Positions 36,871 through 48,303 of a stretch of 64,000 nucleotides of DNA are shown piece after piece. Both the position numbers and the translations under genes were made by a program. How positions within the stretch are numbered: position 1 is the first letter of the stretch; each line of letters starts with the position of its first letter. The stretch spans positions 1,550,001 to 1,614,000 of the forward strand of contig CANTUR010000243.1 in NCBI GenBank assembly GCA_947683625.1. The letters run 5' to 3'. Under the pieces are notes generated by a model, which saw only the letters and a list, made by a program, of their open reading frames with translations, was not told the DNA's origin and did no database searches. The stretch is from Mallotus nudiflorus. Lineage: Eukaryota > Streptophyta > Magnoliopsida > Malpighiales > Euphorbiaceae.

Positions 36871-39800
36871 TCCCTAGGGTTACATACCAACTTCCCAAGT
36901 TCAAATGCCATTTTCCCAAGCCTATATGCCACTTCCCTAGGCTCTTAGGGTGAGAGTTGACTTGGATGCTATACGAGATGTAATTTAGGAGTTGTATGAA
37001 CCAAGCATGCACCATATTAGTCACTTAGAATTCTATAAGCCTTATCCAAACATTATTGACAAAGATAACCCTTACCCGAAGGGTTATCATATTCCAGAGT
37101 TTTCTTTATTATTTAGAGAATATAGGTAATTAACGTTGGAACTATTGCTCATTTTATAATTCAATGTGGAGATTCCTAAATTTAAAGCTAAAATTATTTC
37201 CTAATAGCTTGATAGGGACAACTTTCACCTAGTATGCCACTTTGCCTAAGAAATCAATTCTCACTTGGTAAGAGATGAAATAATAGCTCTATAATTAATT
37301 CTTTAGGTCCTAACCAAAAGTATGCATATCCGAGTTGTCTAGGGTAACTTAAAAGTTATTGAGAGTGCAAAATTATTTATTGTAAGGTTTAAAGGAATGA
37401 GAAACAAATGCAAAATCATGTTACCTAAGACTAAATATGTTAAAATGGCTCAAAGAGCACTGGACATTGAATAAAGGAAGAAATTTCAAGGAATGGAGTT
37501 CTAAGATTTTTATGAGCTAGCTGTAAAAGTGAGCAAGTATAAAGAACTATTGAAAGAGGAAAATTAAATAAGGAAGGCTTTAATGGACACTTATTTTTAA
37601 GAAGTTTCTAATATTGAGATTGTTGTTATAGACCTAGCAAGTATTGGCTTTTATGTTTACCTTCCTTTAAAGAAGAAATCCTAGAGGCTTAAAATAAGCC
37701 CTAAGGCACTAATCCTTAATTTCAATATGCATTTAAAATCTAAAATACATATTGAATCTTTGATTTTCTTCTTAAAAAGAAGTTCATTAAGTTGCCTCTT
37801 AATCATAAAATACCTATAAAAGAAGAATTGAAGGGAAGGGATTATTGTAAGTATCATAATTTTTACCATTATACTATTAATGTTTGTTGGGTGTTTAAAA
37901 CTGTGATATAGGATCGCATGAACAAATGTTTATTAAAATTTCTAGAAAAGAAAAATGTAATGCTGATAGAAAAGGATCCATTTCCACTTGTAGCAACAGT
38001 CAATGCTGCCAATGCAGATCTGAGAGCTTTTGCCTGATATGAAAAAAAGATTTAAGAGAAAGAAGAAAACTAGGATACTCTTCGCCAACTTTTAAGAAAA
38101 TTTGACTACTTGGTGAAGTACTTTATACCTCCATTTGAAAGCATTCTTAAGAGATCAAGAGCCCCAATTGGTGGGGAAGATAAACCCAAAAACAATAAAT
38201 CATATGACTAAGCCAATAGTGCAAAGCTAAAGATACAACCATAATTAAAAACATGTTCTAAATTGGAGTTTGTCAAAAAGGGAAGGAAAGTGCCCAGTTT
38301 ATGAAATAAAGTCATTTTATAAACCTAATTCCCTTAGGAATACTTATAATGATTATAGGTTTAGGCCTACAGAAGGAGATATGACCATACCAAAATTCAA
38401 TAGAAATCAACCCAGATTTATGGTACCTCCACTTATAGAACTAAGCAACAGTTGGCATCATATAGAGCATAGAAAGTTCCCTCAATAATTGACCTGCACT
38501 TAAAAATGTAGGCACTAGAGGTAGTAGTTTGTTAAGAGAAAAAAGAAAGATCAATAGATGTAATAGGTGGAGATTGACAACAGATCTAAATTTAGAAGAA
38601 AAGCCATAAAAGATCTAAACTCTAGTAAAGAGGGGTCCATGTGTAGCTTAAATATTCCAAATATGGAGTTTGAAGAAGACATGAAAATTAATGAAGATAT
38701 GGAAATTGATGCTTTTGAAGTAAAGGTGAACCTTTGTCCTTTAAATGTGTTGCTTCCTCAGTCATTATACCCTAGGAGTTTATAATAATGTAAGAAGTAA
38801 AAGAATACATAATAGAATTTCATGACAGTCGAGGCGCAACTCTCCCAAGAGAAGTAGTAAAGCTTTAATTGGAGTTATAATCCAGGCTACAAGGCTAGAT
38901 TAACATAAAAGGGTTATTCTATAGAGCAATTGTGGATAATGGATCAGCTATAAATGTAATACCACTCAGGCTGCTAAATGCTCTTAGTAAAAGTGAAGAT
39001 GATTTAATCTCTACTGACATAACTATTTTAACTTTTATAGGGGAAGTAATTAGAGTTGAAAGAGTATTGCCAATATAAATCATTATTGGCAGCAAATTTT
39101 CTCTTACTGTATTCTCTTTAGTAGAATCAAATGCCAGTTACAATACATAGGAGAGACTGGATTCATGCCAATTAGTGTGTGCCATCTTCCTTGTATAAAT
39201 TCTTGTTATTCTAGAATGACAATGAAGTAGAGGTGGTTTGGGCTAACAACAAACCATTCAATATATGCTCAGACAATTTAGAGGCCAAATTTTATGATTT
39301 AGATCTTAGGCCACTCAAATTTACAAGAAGAAAACTAATGGTGACCCAAAAAACACTTACCTTTCTAAATAGGAGATGAAAGAAAGAATTCAAAAATAAT
39401 CAGATTTGATTTACAATGAAACAACCACCATGCCATATACATATTAGTCAATAGAGAAAACCATCATTAAGGAAGTCAATGATTAAGCACATAAAGAGGG
39501 AATTAGCAATGCCTGTAGCTGCTATATGGAAGTTTGTTATATAGCAAACTATTGATAAAATAATCAATAAAGAAATATTAGTGAAGAGGAGTTTGAGGAA
39601 AATGACAAACTGAAGATGGAAGATGTATAGGAAGTACCACAATGTCTATAGGATTATTAATTTGAGGTGCAAGATCCTTTAGAAGAAATAAATCTTGGCA
39701 CAAATAAAGAGCCAAAGGTAACTTATGTCAACTCTTTTATTGAAAGAAGATGTTAAAAGGGAGTTGATTGTACCGTTAAAAGAGTTCAAAGATTATTTTT

Positions 39801-40745
39801 CATGGGATTATATAAAGATGCCTAGGCAGTTGAACACCACCTTCCTATTAAGCTTAAATATTGTCCTTTTTTATAACCTCCTAAGAGAATGTCAAAAGAG
39901 GTGGAATTAAAAGTGAAGGATGAAATTGAAAATTTACTTAAAGCTAGATTCATCAAGCTAACCATGTATGTTGAGTGGCTTTTTAATATAGTCCTTATAA
40001 AGAAAAAGAATGGTAAGCTTAGGATGTGTATAAAGACTTTAGGGATTTGAATTTAGCCACCATAAAAGATGTTTATATTATACATATAGTTGACATGTTG
40101 ATTAATGCTACCACCAAAAATGAACTTTTTCCATTGAAGGATGCCTTTTCAAGTTGTAATCAAATATTCATTACTAAAGAAGATGTATCAAACTGAGGTA
40201 GTTAGAACCTTTGAATGGTTGGTCATGCCCTTTGGCTTAAAAAATATGGGTGTTACTTACCAAAGGGCTATGAACATTATTTTTCATAACATGATCGACC
40301 ACCATATATAAATATACATTGATGACATAGTGGTAAAATCTAAAAGAGCCTCTGATCAGGTTACTCTTATAAGAAAGAGTTTTAAAAGGATGAGATTTTA
40401 TCATTTAAAGCCTAATCCTTTTAAATGCGCTTTTGGTGTGTAGGCTAAAACTTTTCTTAGGTTTCTAGTTCACCAAAGAGGAGTTAAGATTGATAAGAAT
40501 AAGGCAAAGGCTATGCTTGAAGCCAAGCTGACCCAAATTAAAAAAGAGCTATAAAGATTCTTAGGGTAAGTCAACTACCTAAGAAAGTTTATTTCTAACC
40601 TTGCTAGGAAAACTAAGGAATTCTCTAACTTATTAAAACTAAAATAGGAAGCTAAATTCAAATGGGAAGAAAGGCACCAAAAATGCATTTGATAAAATCA
40701 CATTTATCACAAATAAGTCCATTGGGTGTCTATTAGCTCAACCAT
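36871..40745 (+). pseudogene. Element A gag-protease-RT-RNase H
   Basis: Plus-strand traces appear in the expected order. Gag has a capsid-like region (37080-37500, ending KKFQGMEF and YKELLKEEN). A zinc-knuckle-like CKYHNFYHYTINVC lies at 37846-37887. Protease is AIVDNGSAINVIPLRLL, catalytic Asp at 38935-38937. RT includes VMPFGLKNMGVTYQRAMN and an intact active site YIDDIVVKSK (DD at 40321-40326). The RT end and RNase H start follow (VNYLRKFISNLA, FKWEERHQK, SIGCLLAQP). RNase H stops at about 40745, where the truncated B1 copy begins. In-frame stops are frequent, so it is dead although the key RT and protease residues survive. Confidence 0.88.
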
Positions 40746-40789
40746 AAATAGTGAATCATAAATAATCCTCCATGTCCCTCATAGAACAC

Positions 40790-43700
40790 TTAAGAATGAA
40801 TCATCTATTTCTTTTAAACAAGAAACCATCAAATAAATAAAAATCATCCAAAATAGCCCCATTATCACAAAATGCATATATGTCACCAAAATAATCATCA
40901 TGTGGATACAACTCCTTTATAAACTCAAAACCTAATAATTTAGCATTAAGTGAGTTAAGTAAAGTGTACCTTCTAGACAATGCATCATCAACCACATTCT
41001 CTTTACGTTGCTTGTACTTAACCATATATCAGAATGTTTTTATGAACTCCACATCTTTGGCATGCCTATGGTTTAACTTATCTTAACCCTTCAAATGCTT
41101 TAAACTTTCATGGTCAGTGTGTATCACAAACTCCCTAGGCCACAAATAATGCTGCCATGTTTGCAAAGCTCGAACTAAAGCATATAATTCCTTGTCATAT
41201 GTTGGATATTTTAAAGCTTCCCCATTTAACTTTTCAATAAAATACATTAGTGGTCTTTGATCCTACATCAAAATAGCTCTAACCCCTATACCACTAGCAT
41301 CAAATTCAATCTCAAAAATTTTATCAAAGTTAGGTAAAGCAAGTAAAGGTGCATCACACAATTTATCCTTAAGTTCATTAAATGCATGTTCTTGTGCATC
41401 ACCCTAAAAAAATCCAACATTTTTCTTAACTAATTCATTCAAAGGTGCGGCTATAGTACTAAAATCTTTAATGAATCTCCTATAGAAACTAGCAAGCCCA
41501 TGAAAACTCCTTACCTTACTAGCATTTTTAGGTTTTAGGCAATCCTTAATGGCTTTAACCTTTTCCTCATCAACCTCAATTCCTTGACTAAAAACTACAA
41601 AACTAAGAAAATTAACCCTATCCATGCAAAAACTACACTTTTTAAGGTTAGCATACAACTTTTCTTGCCTAATTATTTCTAAAATAAGTTGCACATGCAT
41701 AAGGTGATCATCCAAACACTTAGAGTAAATCAGAATATCATCAATAATAAATTTACCCAAGTACTCATGCAACACATGATTCATCAATCGCATGAATGTA
41801 CTAGGTGCATTAGTAAGACCAAATGGCATGACAAGCCACTCGTACAACCTATACTTAGTCTTAAAGGCTATTTTCCATTCATCATTAACATTCATTTGAA
41901 TTTGATAATAGCCAGATTTCAAGTCAATTTTAGTAAACAAATAAGAACCATATAACTCATCAAGTAAATCATCTAATCTAATAATAGGATAATAATACTT
42001 TGCATTCAATTTTATTGATGGCTCTGCAGTCCACATACATCCTCTATGTTCTATCCTTCTTTGGTACAAGAATAACCGAAACTGAGCAAGGACTAAGACT
42101 TTCCCTTTAGCTAGCAACTCCTCCACTTATTTTTGGATCTCCTTTGTCTTACTTAGATTTGTTCCATATGCTGGCCGATTACGTATGGCAGCTCTAAGAA
42201 TAAAGTCAATTTGGTGTTCTATGCCCCTAATTAGTGGTAAACCACTAGGCATCTCCTCGAGAAACACATATTCAAATTCCTAAAAAATATTAATAAACAC
42301 ACTAGGCAAAGACATGTTAAGTTCATTAGTTGTCAAATAAGCCCCTTTGTACAAAAGTACAAATATAGGCCATTTGGAATACAAAGCTTGCTGAACCTCA
42401 CTTTTCCTAGCTATTAAACTTAAATTCTTTGCATTTTTCTCTTTAGGCTAAACTCGCTCTCCTTTTTTCTGTGGAACTCTTTCTTTTCACACTTTTTATT
42501 TTCACTCTCTAAAGCACTCTTTTTACTTTCTTTTCTTTTCAGCCTCAACTCTCATCCTTTCCATTTTACATTGATCTTCATAAACTTCTTTTGAGGAAAG
42601 TGGCATCAATATGGTCTTCTGCCTATCCTTAGTGAATGAATACCTATTGAGGTACCCATCATGCTTAGTTTTTCTATCAAATTGCCATGGTATACCAAGA
42701 AAAATTTCTCTAGCATGCATAGGAACTATATCACACAATACCTTATCATGATATTTACCAATTAAAAATGAAATAATAGATTGTCAATTCACCTTGACCT
42801 CACCATAATCATTAAGTCATTGAAGTTTATATGGTCATGGATCTTAAATAGTACACAGCCCCAATCTATTAATTAAGAAGCTACTCACCACGTTAGTGCA
42901 ACTCCCACCATTGACAATCATACTACATGCTTTGCCTTGAACATGATACCTTGTATGGAACAAGTTGTCCCGTTGCTCCTCATGGTAATCTGTCTTCAAT
43001 TGAGTGCTAAGAGTACATCTTATAACTAGCATATAACCTTTATTTAGCACCTCAATGCTCCCATTACTATAACTTTCCAATTCAGGCATCTCTTTTATAT
43101 CACTTTCATTGCCATCCTCTTCATCATCGATCACTATCTCACCATTTTGTATGGTCATAGTTCTCTTGTTAGGGCACTCCTTGCTAATATGACCTACACC
43201 TTGGCACTTCCAATACTTAATGTCTCTATTTCTCCCCTTAGGATCTTTAGTTTTGGTTTTCTCCTTGGAAACTGAATCTGCCTTTCCCTTTGCAACATCA
43301 TAAGCACCCTTATTTCCACCTTTAAAATCACTCTTCCCATCCATTTTCCAAGTAGAATTAGATTTGGAGTAAGGTTTGGAAACATACCTTGTTATCCCTC
43401 TTCCTTGGACTTGCTTTTCCACCTTAATGGCAATGTGCACCATCTCTTCTAGATCTCTATATTATTGCAAATCAAAATAGTCAGCTATCTCCTTGTTCAA
43501 ACCAGCCAAGAAACATGCCATGGTGGTCTCCACATCTTCCTCTATATCAGCCCTAGTCATAATCATTTCCATCTCCTTGTAGTAATCATCCACACTCCTA
43601 TTACCTTGTCTAAGAACCTGAAGTTTTTGTATAAGCTCCCTATGGAAATGTTTTGGGACAAATTGCTTTCTCATGCAGACTTGAGATCATACCAAGTATT

Positions 43701-44305
43701 AATTAGGTACTCCAAATTTCTTCTTCTAATAGTCACCAAGTGATCCCACTAAGCGATAACATTATATGAAAATTAAGTAACCACCAACTTAATCTTCTCC
43801 TCCTCACTAAATTAATGACAATCAAATATGAGTTCTACTTTCTTTTCCCATTGTAAATAACCCATTGGATCTATTTTGCCTTGAAAATGAGGTATCTTAT
43901 GTTTAATGCTCCCCAAATTTCTATCTACAAAATCATCATTGCCTCAGTTTCTACCATAGAATGGATTTTCTTATGGTCTTCCTCTACCTCTACGTAAACC
44001 TCAGCCTCCTCTACCTCCACCCCTAAGTAGACCCATTCCAATAATGGCATCATCATTATATACATTATAATCATTGGCATCATCTTCCAAATCATCAACT
44101 TGAGGTATTTGGTTTCTACCTCCCCTATTTCCCTTATTGTGATTCAATTATGCTCCTTCAACTACTTGAAACCTTGTATTCATGTGCTCTAATGCTTCTC
44201 TCATAGCATATTTCTATTAAAGCGTGCAAATTCTCCTTATTGAGCCTCACGTAGTCTAGCTTTATCAGTATGACTAACATCATTATCTTCACCTTGGTTT
44301 GACAT
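40790..44305 (-). pseudogene. B1 gag-pol remnant
   Basis: Gag starts at ATG 44305 (MSNQGED) and runs through RADIEEDVETTMACFLAGL. In the zinc knuckle YWKCQGVGHISKEC the first cysteine is tyrosine. The protease motif reads IVNGGSCTNV, catalytic Asp changed to Asn, whereas B2 has IVDGGSCT. RT is the 240-codon frame 42126-41404, with TKIDLKSGYYQI and FGLTNAPSTF. Its active site reads KFIIDDILIYSK and lacks about three residues compared with the usual VVVYFDDILIYSK. RNase H and pre-integrase parts follow down to 40801. Stops at several points; non-functional. Confidence 0.88.
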
Positions 44306-45248
44306 TGCTATAAAAGAATATTATAAAATAAAGAAAAATAATTCAAGGACCTCACAAGAACTCTTTCACATTTTTGCACTCCAATGATGGGGATGGTCAC
44401 TCATGTTTACTCAAATAAAAAAATTTCACTCATGGATTTTCTCACACCACTCGAGCTAATTTCTTTTATATTCTTAGGTGAATCACACTTTTAGACCAAT
44501 TCAAATAGTTTAAAGCAATTCAAGTAGAATTCCAAAACTAAAATTTGCAAAACAATTTTGAAGCAATTCGGTCATAGGAAAAAAAAGGACAATTCATAAG
44601 CAATAAATTAGGAAAACTCAAATAGATGCAAAAGACATGTGAAAGAAATACAATGATATTCTAGAATAGAAAAGAAAATGAATTTACAAGTTATTTTAAG
44701 AAGAAAAGTCAAATTTTCCTCAATAAGTAATATTCCTTAAAGAGCAAGTATTGTAAAGGTATGCAAAATCTTTAATAGACAACGAATACAAGATATGACA
44801 AGATCTATTTAGATACGTCAATTATAAACCAAATAGGATTAGGAAATCTAAATCAAACCTTATTAGGATATTACTCACTCAAATAATATTCCTTAATGAG
44901 TAAGGAATGGAAGGATATGCAGATCAACCTTGATTAGGATATAAATCACTCAAGAATCTCAATTATTCCTTTTTAATCACTTTTTTCTTTTTCATGAATT
45001 TTTTCTTCTTTTTTTTAATTTCTTTATTCTTTCCATTCTTTTTGCATGAATTTTTTTATAAACCTTCAATTATAAACACAAATCTAAATTTCAGAATGCA
45101 AAAAATTGATCGAATCAAAGAAAAAGAAGAACAAAGAACAAAACACAAGAACAAAGAACAAGAAAAAAATTTAAAAGAATAAAAAAAACAAAAGAAATCA
45201 AAATTAAGAATAAAAATTATAAAATATATAAATAAATCTAGAGCTAAA

Positions 45249-45260
45249 GCTCTAATACCA
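45249..45260 (-). other. Primer-binding site of B1
   Basis: The minus strand reads TGGTATTAGAGC, one base off the initiator-methionine tRNA complement, two bases from the 5' LTR end. Confidence 0.75.
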
Positions 45261-45262
45261 AA

Positions 45263-46143
45263 TGATACGGAACCTCTAAGAATAAGCTTAAGAACCCTTT
45301 TATGTATTTGAACCCCCAAAGTATTAATTTGAAACCCCAATAGTCAATTCAACAACAACCCCTAGGAATGGTTAGAAATCATATTACTTAGATGATAAAA
45401 GAATTAGAATAAAGAACACTCATTTCTGAATTCTAATTTCAAAATAATCCACAAGAAGATGATCAATCTACTTGTATGTTCCTTAAAGTATGTATTCTAC
45501 TCAAAAACATAAAGATAAAAGCAAACGACTTTTAGGTTTTTAAAACTTTAATTCTCCATTATAAAAATTTGTCCAAGGAAAATATATAGCCTTTACAAGG
45601 TTTTCCTTAGTGAATAAGGAAAACTAATAACCCTAACCACAAAAATAGGAAACTAATCTAATCATACCTCAAATAGGAATTTGACATACTTTTTTATAAG
45701 AATAACACTAATTAAACTAACTAAAAATAAAGGGCTTTTAAAATAATAAATTTGTCCAACCCTTATTTAACATAATTAAACCTCATTAACAATGCTTAAA
45801 TAACTCTCCGATGCATATTCGGCCAACCCATAACAAATGTGGCCCATTATATACTTAATTAAACCTATTAATAACATGGACTTGAATTAAGTTGTATTGA
45901 ACTTGAGTTGCACTTGTCACAAAGCCTTGGTGTCCTTGTAAACTTTCACTAGCTGAATTCATTAAGCCTTGTAGATTATGGATTAAGGCTTGTTGAAGCT
46001 TCTTAGATTGAGAACTTTTCATAAGTCCTTGAGGCATGCTAATTGGACTCGAAACCTCTTGAACTTGATCCTTGCCCTCTTGACCATGCTCATCTTCATC
46101 ATGTTGAATCCTTTGGACTTAGTATGTTGGCTACTCCATAACA
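45263..46143 (-). repeat. 5' LTR of B1 (881 bp)
   Basis: The minus strand runs TGTTATGGAG ... ACCGTTCCGTATCA-type end: it starts at 46143 and ends at 45263. It has the same 881-bp length as both B2 LTRs, and its first ~300 bp encode the decayed pol tail. Confidence 0.88.
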
Positions 46144-46985
46144 AGATATGGTTATTTTTTTCCATTTATCCTACAAGATTGCATAACTTATGCTAAAGGA
46201 TGCCAACAATGCTAGAAGCATATAAGTGTACAAAGAGTGACAGCTAATGACTTGTATTCTATTGTGAAACCATGGCCATTTTGAAGAAGGGTTGTATATC
46301 TTATTAGTAAGATTTATCCAGCTTGTTCTAAAGGCTATAGTTTTATCATTGTAGCCACTAACTATTTTACAAAGTGGGTAAAGGCAATTCCATGAAGAAA
46401 GTAAATCAGAAAGACATCATTCGATTCATTAAGGAACATGTTATTCATAGGTTTAGTATACTCCAGACCAAGTGACAATGTCTATTAGTGAAGAAGTTGG
46501 AGAATTTATGGAAGACAATGGTATTAAGCTCTTAAATTCAACTCCCTACTTTGCCCAAACAAATTGTCAGGCAGAGGCTTCAAATAAGAGCCTTAACGAG
46601 TATGATGGTTAAAAAAAAAGAAGGTTTCTAGACTCTAAAATAAGAAAATAAAAAAGAAGGAATTTAAAGTAATAGATCTAGTTTGGAAAGTTATTTTGCC
46701 ATCAAGAATAAAAGATAGGGAACTAAGTAAATGGTCAGCAAATTAGGAGTGATTTTTTTGTAAAATTTCAGCAGCATTTCTATTGAAAAATGGACCTTTT
46801 AGTGTTTTATATATGGTTGTGGTGCACAACTATGTGAAATGTCCTGTGATGATTTATAATTAAGCCAAAATAAGAAATCAATCTACAATAAATCATCCAA
46901 TGTGAGCTATTATAATAATGGCTCAACAAGTGCTAACAAGATCAAAATATGAAGTCATATAACCATAAGGGCAACTAAAGTCACC
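46144..46985 (+). pseudogene. Element A integrase
   Basis: Plus-strand reading resumes element A pol. Blocks are GYFFPSILQDC (zinc-binding region end), then the integrase core with FIIVATNYFTKWV-like residues near 46330-46390. KDIIRFIKEHVIHRF and FMEDNGIKLLNSTPYFAQTN are also recognisable, split over frames, and match gypsy integrase. The C-terminal VIDLVWKVILPS and RELSKW blocks follow near 46670-46735. Several frameshifts are present; the core D,D,E triad cannot all be read in one frame. Confidence 0.82.
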
Positions 46986-46989
46986 ATAG

Positions 46990-47422
46990 ATATAAAAGTC
47001 ACAATACATATCGTATAGTATCAAAGTCAAAACCCCTAAGGGTTTCCCATATATCAAAACATTTCTTCCTAATCATGAAGGCTTCTTGCTCTTGCTTCTT
47101 CCACCCAAGGACAGCCTCTTTTTTATCATTCATGGACTTCCCCATATCATTGACCCTAGAGATAGCTTTTTGGTACTCTAACGCCATATCCTTGTTCTTC
47201 ATGATTAGCTTTCCTTTCTTAGCCTTAAATATTGGTCTTTTATATTTGCTACCACTAGATTAAAGGATGCTTTAGCTTCAATTTTACTAGCTTTCATCTC
47301 TTTTATCTTTAATTGCTCTACTAAGAAGTGCATTTTCTATTGATGGAAGGTATTTGGATGCTTAGAAGCATCCAACTGATTAGCACTAGCCTCATCCAAA
47401 TGTGAAAAACCTAAGATGATAT
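46990..47422 (-). pseudogene. Coiled-coil tail of the antisense PMD-like gene
   Basis: Minus-strand residues are Lys/Glu/Ala-rich and helix-forming (FSHLDEASANQLDASKH, later KNKDMALEYQKAISRVNDMG). The frame at 47422 continues in phase with the minus-strand frame at 54803 once one copy of the GATAT duplication is taken away, so B2 inserted into this gene. It lies antisense to element A pol, directly downstream of integrase. Confidence 0.6.
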
Positions 47423-48303
47423 TGATACGAAACCTCCAAGAATAAGCTTGAGAACCCCTTTATATATTCAAACCCCCAAAGCATTAACTTGAAAACCCCA
47501 ATAGTCAATTCAGCAACAACCCTTAACAATGGTTAGAAATCATTTTACTTAGATGATCAAAAAATTAGAATAAAGAAAAATCATTTCTAAATTCCAATTT
47601 CGAAACACTCCACAAGAAGATGATCAATCTACTTGAATGTTCCTTAAAGCATGTATTCTACACAAGAACACAAAGATAAAAGAAAAATAGCCTTTAGGTT
47701 TTAAAACTTCAATTCTGAATCTTAATAATTCATCCAAGGCACATATATATAGCCTTTACAAGGTTTTCCTTAGTGAATAAGGAAAACTAATAACCCTAAT
47801 CACAAAAATAGGAAACTAATCTAATCAGACCTCAAATAGGAATTCTGTCATACTTCCTATTTTAAGAATAATTAAATTAACTAAAACTAATGGGCTTTCA
47901 AAATAACAAATTTGTCCAGCCCTTATTTAATATAATTAAACCTAAATAACAATGCTTAAATAACTCTCCTATGCATATTTGGCTAGCCCATAACAAATGT
48001 GGCCCATTATATACTTAATTAAACCCATTAGTAACTTGAACTTGAATTAAGTTGTATTGAACTTGAGCTACACTTGGCACAAAGCTTTGGTGTCCTTGTA
48101 AACTTTCACTAGCTAAGTTCACTAAGCCTTGTAGATAATGGATTAAGGGTTCTTAAAGATTTTTAGATTGAGACCTTGTTATAGGTCCTTAAGGCATGCT
48201 GATTGGACTCAAAACCTCTTGAACTTGATCCTTGCTTTCTTGACCATGCTCATCTTCATCATGTTGAATTCTTTGAACTTGGTGTGTTAGCTGCTCCATA
48301 ACA
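47423..48303 (-). repeat. 3' LTR of B2 (881 bp)
   Basis: The minus strand starts TGTTATGGAGCAGC at 48303 and ends at 47423 (plus TGATACGAAACC). It contains a TATA-like CTATATATATG on the minus strand near 47754-47744 and encodes the last part of pol in its first ~300 bp. Confidence 0.95.

Larger units (their letters stand above)
40768..46143 (-). mobile_element. B1: truncated Ty3/gypsy copy with 5' LTR only
   Basis: Closely related to B2 and read leftward. It has a 5' LTR (45263-46143), a primer-binding site, gag, protease, RT, RNase H and the first part of the integrase region, then stops at about 40768. The rest of integrase, the polypurine tract and the 3' LTR are missing. The second half of element A's RNase H is missing at the same junction. 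A deletion spanning the A/B1 boundary explains both (inference). Confidence 0.88.

Noticed and set aside
46144..46148. AGATA as target duplication of B1
   Set aside because: The other end of B1 is deleted, so it cannot be confirmed.
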